Assembly (NCBI GenBank): GCA_037443685.1
Contig: JBBINX010000009.1
Coordinates: 1-44,561 of the forward strand
Length of the DNA stretch: 44,561 nucleotides
DNA from: JAHJRJ01 sp037443685
GTDB lineage: Bacteria > Bacteroidota > Ignavibacteria > UBA10030 > BY39
Reading direction: 5' to 3'
Under the pieces are notes generated by a model. It was not told where the DNA came from, made no database searches, and was given only the letters and a program-made list of their open reading frames with translations. Below, one piece after another: positions 35,451 to 43,268 of this stretch. The stretch's first letter is position 1; each line of letters begins with the position of its first letter. Position numbers and translations under genes: made by a program.

Positions 35451-35609
35451 CTATCCAGCAATAACTTTTACAGCAGTCATTAACAGATATACCCAAAAAA
35501 CCCAATTGGATAAGCTCATTCCTGCAAGATTGGAAATAATAGTTAGCATCGCTGTTCTTACGATTGTTGCGTCAAGTCCTGCTAAAAAAACAATTTTGCA
35601 GAAGGACAC
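35451..35609 (-). CDS. possible small hydrophobic protein between nth and the kinase gene
   Basis: A frame from GTG 35609 (or ATG 35549, 32 residues) to TAG 35451 encodes up to 52 mostly hydrophobic residues, including FLAGLDATIVRTAMLT, ISNLAGMSLSNWVFWVYLLM and the end TAVKVIAG. It fills the 120-base gap and overlaps the end of nth. It could be a small membrane protein or the remnant of a larger one. No family is recognised and there is no ribosome binding site. Confidence 0.3.
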   Translation of the reverse strand: MSFCKIVFLAGLDATIVRTAMLTIISNLAGMSLSNWVFWVYLLMTAVKVIAG

Positions 35610-36253
35610 AAATCGCTAACGGGACAGTCTGTACATTTTGGTTCTCTGGCTGTGCAAAAATTTCTTCCATGCCAGATGAGCAGATCGCCAAAGTCAATCC
35701 AATTCTTTTTAGATACAATTCCCATCAAATCGATTTCTATTTTTTCTGGGTCTGCGTTTTCGGACAAACCGAGACGCACCGCAATCCGCTTCACATGAGT
35801 ATCAATAACAATTCCTGAGACAATTCCAAAATATCCACCTAATACTACGTTTGCAGTTTTTCGTCCAACCCCAGGTAATTTAATCAGTTCATCAATTTTT
35901 GTTGGAACTTCTCCGTTGTATTTCTCGACCAACATTTTGCAGCAATTGATGATATTTTTAGCTTTTGCATGATAGAACCCGGTCGATTTAATCTCGTTTT
36001 CTAATTCTGAAATATCTGCACTTGCGTATTCTTTTGGCGACTTATACTTACGAAACAGAATAGGAGTAACTTTATTCACTCGAACATCTGTGCATTGTGC
36101 AGAAAGTATCGTAGCTACCAGTAGCTCTAAAGGATTTCGATGTATTAAAGCGGTTTGAGCATTAGGAAAAACCTTTTTCAAACGTTTAATAATTTCTTTT
36201 GTTCTAATAATTCTTTCTTCTAAAGGTTCATCCTTTGTAATCATACCTGTCAT
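35582..36253 (-). CDS. nth: endonuclease III
   Basis: A base-excision repair DNA glycosylase/AP lyase acting on oxidised pyrimidines. The helix-hairpin-helix LPGVGRKTANVVLG contains the catalytic Lys132, and Asp151 is in VIDTHVKR. The 4Fe-4S cluster ligands have the standard spacing: C200-x6-C207-x2-C210-x5-C216. The length of 223 is normal. The start shares one base with the stop region of the unrecognised gene upstream, which suggests translational coupling. Confidence 0.96.
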   Translation of the reverse strand: MTGMITKDEPLEERIIRTKEIIKRLKKVFPNAQTALIHRNPLELLVATILSAQCTDVRVNKVTPILFRKYKSPKEYASADISELENEIKSTGFYHAKAKNIINCCKMLVEKYNGEVPTKIDELIKLPGVGRKTANVVLGGYFGIVSGIVIDTHVKRIAVRLGLSENADPEKIEIDLMGIVSKKNWIDFGDLLIWHGRNFCTAREPKCTDCPVSDLCPSAKLFF

Positions 36254-37203
36254 TATTTTAACAATTGTTTAATAATTAATTTTCCCTCATCCATAAGCGT
36301 TTGACGTATATAACCAACTTCATTATACATCGATAACCATCGTAGAGTTTCTGTAATATTTTCTTGTTCGATATCGAGAAATATTCGTAATACCGAGCTA
36401 GGTCCCTTTCCCAAACCCAACTTTTTCTGCATAAGTGTAAGATATGGAATTCTAAGTGTAACCCACAATTTTTCTAAAGCTTCAATAAGGGAGTTATTAA
36501 AAATATCATAGTCAATGTCTGCTGGTTTCGAAAAAAATATTACAATTTCGACAACTTCTTTATCAAAAAGTTTATTAACAGCAGCACCGCCTGAAAATAT
36601 TAGATTATAAAGATTACAGCTTAATGATAAGTCATCTGATGAATTACTACCAAATAACTTTATAACATTTTCATTTTTTTTATTTATAAGATTTTCGACG
36701 ATATCTAAATTAAGACTGCTTTCGACTACAAACAATGATTCATAAATTTTATAATCAGTGTTTGTAACTTCTAATCCATAATTTTTGAGATAATCAGACC
36801 CCGATTTTTCGAGTCGTTTTAACAATGCATATTGTGTATCTTGAAATACGACTTCACCAGTATAGGACATTTCGATACCATATCTAATATTCAGTTCAAC
36901 TTGACTACAAATCTTTTCGAGTATATCGGTAATGATTTTGCGTATCGAATTCGGGTCATTTTGTAAGGGAGTTTGCAAATATTCGGCTAAAACAGTCATT
37001 AACATCTGTGTGTTGTTAATTAATATTTTGTTTCGAAATTTTTTTTGATTCTTTTCAATCTTATCTGTCTCTTTTTGTAGATATAGATGCAGATTCTTAA
37101 AAGCTTTGCTATGATCTTCTTTCCCACCGATAGATTTCACTTGATGAAAGTACGAACAATATATCATCCGTGGTTCATCCACAATTACTTTATAAATGCT
37201 CAT
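36253..37203 (-). CDS. hypothetical protein, family not recognised
   Basis: A 316-residue protein without signal peptide or membrane segments. The N-terminal 60 residues are Lys-rich and helical (HLYLQKETDKIEKNQKKF). The middle contains LMTVLAEYLQTPLQNDPNSI and a long mixed alpha/beta part. Toward the end KKLGLGKGPSSVLRIFLDIE and LRWLSMYNEVGYIRQTLMDE look structured. I cannot name a domain. It has one-base overlap with nth and lies 16 bases after the LiaF-like gene, so it is part of that operon. Cytoplasmic location is inferred. Confidence 0.75.
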   Translation of the reverse strand: MSIYKVIVDEPRMIYCSYFHQVKSIGGKEDHSKAFKNLHLYLQKETDKIEKNQKKFRNKILINNTQMLMTVLAEYLQTPLQNDPNSIRKIITDILEKICSQVELNIRYGIEMSYTGEVVFQDTQYALLKRLEKSGSDYLKNYGLEVTNTDYKIYESLFVVESSLNLDIVENLINKKNENVIKLFGSNSSDDLSLSCNLYNLIFSGGAAVNKLFDKEVVEIVIFFSKPADIDYDIFNNSLIEALEKLWVTLRIPYLTLMQKKLGLGKGPSSVLRIFLDIEQENITETLRWLSMYNEVGYIRQTLMDEGKLIIKQLLK

Positions 37204-37219
37204 TGCTTTATTTTATAGA

Positions 37220-37792
37220 TTAATATTGTAAAATTGTTATTTCGCCTAAAACTTGAAACACATTTAACTTTAATATATTTTGTCCAACGCCAAAATTTGA
37301 GGATGTAACTTGTATATCTTTTGAAAAACCTGAAATATGTTCACCGAATATTTTCATATCACCTAATAAGATACTGGCGTTTATAATTACCGAGCAATCT
37401 TTTGGCAATTTTATTTTAGTATCCCCGAATAGGCAACTGATTTTAAAATCGTGCTCACCATCAAAAATTTTTACGTTTAAGAGGTCGATGTTACAATCTC
37501 CGAATACAGAAGAAATCGAACCACCCTTAAAATTTTCTGAAGTAATATTTATAGAAAGATCACCGAAAATGTTCGACCTGTGTATTAAATCTGTATTTAT
37601 AACATCACTATCTTCAATGATGGTTATCTTTGATTTTTGTTTTTTCCTTAAGAGAATGTGAATTCCCCATAAGATTATAATCGCGGGCCAATATGTTTTT
37701 ATGATTTCACTGAATTCAACTAATTCCATATTGTCCAACAGAAACAATATACCCAAAAGGATTAGTAAAATTCCCCAGAATAGATTTTGCAT
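37220..37792 (-). CDS. LiaF-like membrane protein (LiaI-LiaF transmembrane region plus polymer-forming-like domain)
   Basis: 190 residues. Two hydrophobic segments at about 4-20 and 33-48 with FWGILLILLGILFLLDNM and YWPAIIILWGIHILL match the LiaI-LiaF-like transmembrane region. The C-terminal domain (about 70-190) is a beta-rich repeat with recurring FGD motifs (NIFGDLSIN, VFGDCNIDL, LFGDTKIKL, LLGDMKIFG), as in the LiaF C-terminal domain. In Firmicutes LiaF inhibits a cell-envelope stress system; here no LiaRS partner is adjacent, so the role is unknown. It begins the operon with the unrecognised gene and nth. Confidence 0.85.
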   Translation of the reverse strand: MQNLFWGILLILLGILFLLDNMELVEFSEIIKTYWPAIIILWGIHILLRKKQKSKITIIEDSDVINTDLIHRSNIFGDLSINITSENFKGGSISSVFGDCNIDLLNVKIFDGEHDFKISCLFGDTKIKLPKDCSVIINASILLGDMKIFGEHISGFSKDIQVTSSNFGVGQNILKLNVFQVLGEITILQY

Positions 37793-37856
37793 AATACCCT
37801 CAACTTAAAATTTTTAATAACCCTTTTTTAACATTATAAGTACCTTTAAATTCTCA

Positions 37857-37876
37857 ATCCCGAATGCTTTCGGGAT
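37857..37876. repeat. short CCCGA/TCGGG palindrome
   Basis: ATCCCGAA, TGCT loop, TTCGGGAT: an 8-bp perfect inverted repeat of 20 bases, related to the one at 4014-4033. There is no U tract on either side. It lies in the spacer after polX, inside a short minus-strand open stretch (37814-37936) that looks like a decayed membrane-protein fragment. Confidence 0.55.
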
Positions 37877-37986
37877 AACTACAAAGGATACAATGGTAGC
37901 GACACCACCAGCTATGTGCGCGAAATATTGATAATATTACTATTTGCGTTCTTTGCAGTTCAATAAAATAGTTTTTAGACTACTCA

Positions 37987-39732
37987 TTACCTATTTACTA
38001 ACCACTTCTCCATCTCACTTAAACACATCGTATTAATCACATCCTTCTTCTCTAACCAACCTTTCCTGGCAATCCCAACACCCAAATCAACATAATTTAA
38101 TTCATTTATGTTGTGAGCGTCAGGGTTGATCGCTATTTTCACACCTTCGTCTTTTGCGAATTTACATAACCGCCAATCGAGATCGAGTCGCAGCGGATGC
38201 GCATTTATTTCGATCGCAACACCGAAATCGGCGGCAGCTTTTATAACTTCGCTCATATCTACAGGATATGGTTCTCTTTCCAACAGCAGTCTTCCGGTAG
38301 GATGCGCAAGCATTGTCACGTTTGGATTCTTTATAGCTTTGATTATCCGATGAGTCATATCTTTTTCGCTCATCCCAAACCTGCTATGTATCGCCACTAT
38401 AACAAAATCGAATAACTTCAGCGTTTTACAATCATAGTCCAAGCTGCCGTCAGTGAGTATATCGACTTCGATACCTTTTAATATACGAAAATTTTCGAAA
38501 TTCAAATTTAATAAATCAATTTCTTTAATTTGTTTTTTTACATTATCTACACTCAATCCATTTGCATAAACTGCCGATTTGCTGTGTTCTGCAATGCCTA
38601 AATATTCCCAGCCCAAAACCTGCGCAGCATCCGCCATTTGCTGGACAGAATTTACTCCATCGCTATAATTTGTGTGGCAATGAAATGTACCGCGGATATC
38701 TTTCTCTTCAATCAGATTTGGTAGTTTATTTTGAGACGCAGCTTCAATCTCACCCATATTCTCGCGAAGTTCGGGTGGGATATATACAAGTCCGAGTGTT
38801 TTATAAATATCTGCTTCATCTAAACATTTTAACCTTTGCTCAACCTTACTATGTTTCTTCTTCTCATCTAAATCAGAAAAACCGTACTCATTCAGGCTTA
38901 ATCCAAATTTTTTCGATAGAGACCTCATTTCGATGTTGTGTTCCTTGCTTCCTGTGAAATAAGTTAACGCAAATGGGAATTCATCGTTACTAACGACCCG
39001 TAAATCGCAATTCATTCCAGACTTAAGTACGACACTTGATTTTGTTTTCCCATTGGCGATAACTTCGATAACATCGGGATGAGTTGTAAAAATTTTTTTT
39101 ACCATTGATGCTTCGGATGATTTAGCACTCGTTAGTATATCAATATCGCCAATAATTTCTTTTCGTCGCCGCAGACTTCCCGCAACTTCAATTTTGTCTA
39201 TTACCTTATTTTTTTTCAGTACGGTTACAATTCTATCAGCCGCTTCTTTTGCTTTTGGATAAAGAAATTTATCGGTATGTTTCCATATCTGTTTAATACC
39301 TTTGAGGATATTATTTTCTATCTTTTCACCAAAACCTTCGATCTTCTCAAGTTGTTTCTCTTCTGCAGCCTTTTTTAGGTTCTCAATTGTAGAGATATTG
39401 AGTTTCTCATACAATATTTTTATTCTCTTTGGCCCTAATCCCGGAATACGTAGCATCTCAATCAGTCCCGGTGGTAGCGAATTCTTCAATCCTTCATAAT
39501 ATCCGAGCTTGCCCGTCTTGATTAGTTCAGAGATTTTTTCTGCTAATCCTTCTCCAATACCTTTAACTTCTTTAACTTTGCCGGTTTCAGTTAATAGTTT
39601 CACATCAGTCGGTAGTGATGCAATAATACGCGAGGCATTCTGATAAGCTCTACATTTGAACGGATTCTCGCCCTTCAGCTCAAGCAGTGTTCCGATTTCT
39701 TCCAATATGTCGGCAACTTGTTTGTTATCCAT
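37987..39732 (-). CDS. polX: DNA polymerase X family protein with PHP domain
   Basis: A bacterial PolX that fills short DNA gaps, with a PHP domain giving 3'-5' exonuclease activity in studied members. The ATG at 39732 is chosen because CGGAG lies 7 bases upstream and the protein then starts at MDNKQVADILEEIG; a GTG at 39756 would add 8 residues. N-terminal helix-hairpin-helix elements (VKGIGEGLAEKI, IPGLGPKRIKILYEKL, EGFGEKIENNIL) come first. The palm carries GSLRRRKEIIGDIDIL with catalytic aspartates. The C-terminal PHP domain shows FHCHTNYSDG, IAEHSKSA, VAIHSRFG and NPDAH. 581 residues, normal for the family. Confidence 0.95.
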   Translation of the reverse strand: MDNKQVADILEEIGTLLELKGENPFKCRAYQNASRIIASLPTDVKLLTETGKVKEVKGIGEGLAEKISELIKTGKLGYYEGLKNSLPPGLIEMLRIPGLGPKRIKILYEKLNISTIENLKKAAEEKQLEKIEGFGEKIENNILKGIKQIWKHTDKFLYPKAKEAADRIVTVLKKNKVIDKIEVAGSLRRRKEIIGDIDILTSAKSSEASMVKKIFTTHPDVIEVIANGKTKSSVVLKSGMNCDLRVVSNDEFPFALTYFTGSKEHNIEMRSLSKKFGLSLNEYGFSDLDEKKKHSKVEQRLKCLDEADIYKTLGLVYIPPELRENMGEIEAASQNKLPNLIEEKDIRGTFHCHTNYSDGVNSVQQMADAAQVLGWEYLGIAEHSKSAVYANGLSVDNVKKQIKEIDLLNLNFENFRILKGIEVDILTDGSLDYDCKTLKLFDFVIVAIHSRFGMSEKDMTHRIIKAIKNPNVTMLAHPTGRLLLEREPYPVDMSEVIKAAADFGVAIEINAHPLRLDLDWRLCKFAKDEGVKIAINPDAHNINELNYVDLGVGIARKGWLEKKDVINTMCLSEMEKWLVNR

Positions 39733-39855
39733 AAAATTCTCCGAGTCTATTTTCACCTAATTTAATATAGTCAGGATGAAAACGACAAGTATTTTAGGAG
39801 ATTTGTGTGAAAGGTATGTTGGAATTTAAGTATTTCATTATTCAGAAACAAGCAT

Positions 39856-41460
39856 TTACTCCCAAACAGAAATAATCGTATCCTTCTTCCAGTTTACATC
39901 ATCTTTCTGAGTATAGTCCGTCGTGTAATGTAAGCCCCTGCTTTCTTTCCTTATCATAGCACTTTGAATAATCAGTTTCGCTATCAAAGCTAAATTACGA
40001 AGTTCAATCAATCCTTCAGTTACTTTTGTGCGTTTGTAAAACTTCTCTATTTCATCTTTGATAAAGTTTATTCTTCTAGATGCCCGGTCTAATCGCAAAT
40101 CTGAGCGAACTATTCCTACATAGTCCCACATAATTTCTTTGATTTCTTTTACATCGTGCGAAATCAACACCCATTCTTCTGAATTAAATGTTCCGCTATC
40201 ATCCCAATTTGGTATATCTGGAATTATATTTTTATTTGTTAGAATAAACTCGCGCCCTGCTTTTGCTGCACGATATGAAAAAACAATCGCTTCGAGGAGT
40301 GAATTACTCGCCAGGCGATTAGCACCGTGCACACCCGTCATCGCGGCTTCGCCGGCTGCAAGCAAACCCTGAACATTTGTTCTCCCAAAAACATCAGTCA
40401 TAACTCCACCGCATGAATAATGAGCCGCAGGAACCACTGGAACAAGCTCTTTAGTAATATCTATCTTGAATTTTTCTAAACAGGTTGAGTAGATATATGG
40501 AAATTTTAATTTAACATCATCCGTTGACAAATGACACATATCTAAATAAACAAACTCATCACCCCTTTTCTTTAACTCAGAATCAATCGCTCGTGCAACA
40601 ATATCGCGAGGTGCAAGCTCGTTACGTGGGTCATATTTATGCATAAATCGTTCGCCATCTTTAGTCCGTAGGTTTGCTCCATAGCCGCGTACAGCTTCCG
40701 AAATCAAAAACGCAGGAGGGCCCGAATTGCTTAACGTAGTCGGATGAAATTGGATGAATTCCATATTCCCGATATATGCACCTGCTCTATAAGCCATTGC
40801 GACGCCGTCCCCTGTTGCTATTGATGGGTTAGTTGTATGTAGATAAACATGTCCAAGTCCACCAGTCGAAAGCAATGTTATATTTGCAATGAATTTTTTA
40901 ACCTCGTTGGTATTAACATTTAAAACATAAGCCCCCCAACAATTAATAGGTCGGTCTTTCTCTATTCCAACTCCCAAATGATGCTGGGTGATCAAATCAA
41001 TCGCCAGGTGATTTTCGAATACATGAATATTGGGGTGTTCAGCAATACGATGCAACAATGCGCGTTCAATTTCACGACCGGTTAAATCTTTCGAGTGAAC
41101 GATTCTATTTCTTGAATGCCCCCCTTCTCTCCCTAAATCTAAATGTCCATGCTCTATTGTAAATTGAGTTCCGATGTCTATCAATTCGCGCAACCGGTGT
41201 GGTCCTTCAGTAACTAAAATTTCGACAGCGTCTTTATGACATAAACCACCTCCTGCTTCGAGTGTATCTTTGATATGCAGATCAAAAGAATCATCTTGAG
41301 ATATCACAGAAGCGATACCACCTTGTGCGTAATTCGTGTTCGATTCCGCTTTTGCCTTTTTGGTAATTATGGAGACCGTTCCAAATTCAGCTACCTTCAA
41401 TGCATAAGACAATCCGGCAATTCCACTTCCTACAACAAGATAATCGGTTTTAATTTCCAT
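39856..41460 (-). CDS. nadB: L-aspartate oxidase
   Basis: NadB oxidises L-aspartate to iminoaspartate in de novo NAD synthesis, using FAD. The FAD-binding G11-S-G-I-A-G16 is at the N-terminus. SNTNYAQGGIASV, GREGGHSRNRIVH, FIQFHPTTL, VPAAHYSCGGVMTD and GANRLASNSLLEAIVF are typical of NadB rather than of succinate dehydrogenase or fumarate reductase flavoproteins, and the order is conserved. 534 residues. It follows argD by 3 bases in the same direction. nadA and nadC are not in the window. Confidence 0.96.
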   Translation of the reverse strand: MEIKTDYLVVGSGIAGLSYALKVAEFGTVSIITKKAKAESNTNYAQGGIASVISQDDSFDLHIKDTLEAGGGLCHKDAVEILVTEGPHRLRELIDIGTQFTIEHGHLDLGREGGHSRNRIVHSKDLTGREIERALLHRIAEHPNIHVFENHLAIDLITQHHLGVGIEKDRPINCWGAYVLNVNTNEVKKFIANITLLSTGGLGHVYLHTTNPSIATGDGVAMAYRAGAYIGNMEFIQFHPTTLSNSGPPAFLISEAVRGYGANLRTKDGERFMHKYDPRNELAPRDIVARAIDSELKKRGDEFVYLDMCHLSTDDVKLKFPYIYSTCLEKFKIDITKELVPVVPAAHYSCGGVMTDVFGRTNVQGLLAAGEAAMTGVHGANRLASNSLLEAIVFSYRAAKAGREFILTNKNIIPDIPNWDDSGTFNSEEWVLISHDVKEIKEIMWDYVGIVRSDLRLDRASRRINFIKDEIEKFYKRTKVTEGLIELRNLALIAKLIIQSAMIRKESRGLHYTTDYTQKDDVNWKKDTIISVWE

Positions 41461-41463
41461 AAG

Positions 41464-42657
41464 CTACTTTAAGAAATTTTTAAAGCATGTATCGAATTGT
41501 TCAATAACAAAATCCACTTCATTGAAAGATAAAATCAAAGGAGGAAGCAAACGTATCACATTCTTGTTCGTGCAATTAACAAGAACTTTTAACTCAAGCA
41601 TTTCATTCATAATTTTTTCACAGTCTGTTTGTAATTCTATTCCAAGCATCATTCCCCTTCCTCTAACATCTCGAATCAAACCTGGATATTTTGCTTTGAG
41701 AGAAATCAATTTTTCTTTTAAATAAATTCCGGAAGCTATTGCATTATCAATAATACCACATTCCATAATTTCTTTGATAGTTTCGATACCTGCCGCACAT
41801 GCAACAGGATTTCCACCAAATGTAGTTCCGTGTGTTCCATAAGTGAATACATTGGCCACCTTTTCATTACCTAAAAAAGCACCTAAAGGTAAACCACCCC
41901 CCAAAGGTTTAGCCATAACAACGATATCTGGAACAATTTTCATGTGTTCAAAAGCGAAGAACTTACCTGTTCTGCCTATTCCCGATTGTATCTCGTCAGC
42001 TATCAGTAAAAATCCAAATTTATTCCTTAAATGGGTTATTGTTTCAACAAAATCTGCATTCGCTTCATTAATCCCGCTTTCGCCTTGGATGAATTCTATA
42101 ACGATTGCTAAAGTTGTTTTGTTTACTTTTGAGAAAAGCTCAGAGCAGTCGTTATAATTACAGAAAGATGTTCCTTGTAAGAAGGGTTCATAACCGTTCC
42201 GATATTTTTCTCTGCCAGTTATGGATAAGGCACCTAATGTTCTACCGTGGAACGAACCGTGGAATGATATGATCTCCGACTTAGAATTGGTTTTCCCCCA
42301 TTTACGAGCAAGTTTTAATGAACCTTCCATCGCCTCAGTTCCACTGTTCGATAAAAATATTTTAATAAATTCGCCGTGAGGGGATGAATATTTATTAACT
42401 AATTCTGCTAATTCTATCTGTGGAGTTTGCAAGAAAAGATTAGAGAGATGTATGTATTTTTCAATTTGATTTTTTATAGCTTGATTTACTCTCGAATTAT
42501 TATAACCGAGAGAGTTAACAGCTAACCCACCGAATAAATCGAGATACCGAATACCTGATTTTGTAATTAGATAGCATCCTTCTCCTTTTTCGATTTCGAG
42601 ATTCAAACGTTTGTAAGTTTTGAAAAAATATTTTTCTTCGAGTTCCTTAAGACTCAT
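41464..42657 (-). CDS. argD: acetylornithine/succinyldiaminopimelate-type aminotransferase (class III)
   Basis: A PLP-dependent class III aminotransferase of 397 residues. The Schiff-base lysine is K250 in VVMAKPLGGGLPLGA, with D221 and E222 in DEIQSGIGRTG and the phosphate-binding SNSGTEAMEGSLKLAR. Length and motif spacing match ArgD, which makes N-acetylornithine or succinyl-DAP, though ornithine and 4-aminobutyrate aminotransferases are close relatives. Its start overlaps the end of coaE by 11 bases. No other arginine genes are nearby, so ArgD is preferred but not proven. Confidence 0.85.
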   Translation of the reverse strand: MSLKELEEKYFFKTYKRLNLEIEKGEGCYLITKSGIRYLDLFGGLAVNSLGYNNSRVNQAIKNQIEKYIHLSNLFLQTPQIELAELVNKYSSPHGEFIKIFLSNSGTEAMEGSLKLARKWGKTNSKSEIISFHGSFHGRTLGALSITGREKYRNGYEPFLQGTSFCNYNDCSELFSKVNKTTLAIVIEFIQGESGINEANADFVETITHLRNKFGFLLIADEIQSGIGRTGKFFAFEHMKIVPDIVVMAKPLGGGLPLGAFLGNEKVANVFTYGTHGTTFGGNPVACAAGIETIKEIMECGIIDNAIASGIYLKEKLISLKAKYPGLIRDVRGRGMMLGIELQTDCEKIMNEMLELKVLVNCTNKNVIRLLPPLILSFNEVDFVIEQFDTCFKNFLK

Positions 42658-43267
42658 TCGGCCTTTCCGCTATTTTATTTAAAATATTGTGTATGAATTT
42701 TACATTGTTTTCGAGTTTTGATAAATCTTCATCGTTATGGATAAGGAAATCAGCTTTCGAAATTTTAATTTCTGGAGACATCTGAGACTTTAAACGACTT
42801 AAAACCTCTTCACTTTTTGTTTTATCTCGATTCATAACACGCTTGATACACAACTCTTCGGGGGCATGAACAACAACAACATAATCAAGAATCTCATCTA
42901 TTTTCGATTCATAAATAAGAGCAGCTTCTAAAAATATTAGCTGCGTCTTATGATTTCTCTCAAGTTCATTGAAAATATATTGCACATGTTTAATTACCTT
43001 TGGGTGAATAATTTTTTCAAGATTAAATTTAAGTGATTCGTCGTTAAAAATGAATTTTGCTAATTTTTTTCTATTAACATAACCACCGGTTAGGTAAATA
43101 TCGTCACCGAACTCTTTTTTCACCCTTCTCTTTACTATTTCATCGTTATCAAGAATATATTTAGCAATGTTATCGGCATAAATCACTATAGAACCAAGAT
43201 TTTCAAGAATTTTACAGACTTCAGATTTACCGCTTCCAATGCCGCCAGTGATACCAATTCTAAGCAT
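42647..43267 (-). CDS. coaE: dephospho-CoA kinase
   Basis: CoaE performs the last step of coenzyme A synthesis. The P-loop GGIGSGKS is at residues 8-15 from ATG 43267, the start chosen because it lies one base after the rny stop and begins MLRIGITGG; an upstream GTG would add 8 residues. YADNIAK, IIHPKVIKH and FLEAALIYES are family blocks. 206 residues, normal length. Confidence 0.95.
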   Translation of the reverse strand: MLRIGITGGIGSGKSEVCKILENLGSIVIYADNIAKYILDNDEIVKRRVKKEFGDDIYLTGGYVNRKKLAKFIFNDESLKFNLEKIIHPKVIKHVQYIFNELERNHKTQLIFLEAALIYESKIDEILDYVVVVHAPEELCIKRVMNRDKTKSEEVLSRLKSQMSPEIKISKADFLIHNDEDLSKLENNVKFIHNILNKIAERPNES

Positions 43268-43268
43268 T

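Noticed and set aside
37814..37936. Minus-strand open stretch with QYFAHIAGGVATIVSF, resembling the end of a rhomboid-type membrane protease
   Set aside because: It is only 40 codons, bounded by stops and without a start; the likeness is too weak to call a gene.
39773..39826. Plus-strand 17-codon frame starting ATGAAAACG
   Set aside because: Very short, no ribosome binding site and no continuation; most likely chance.
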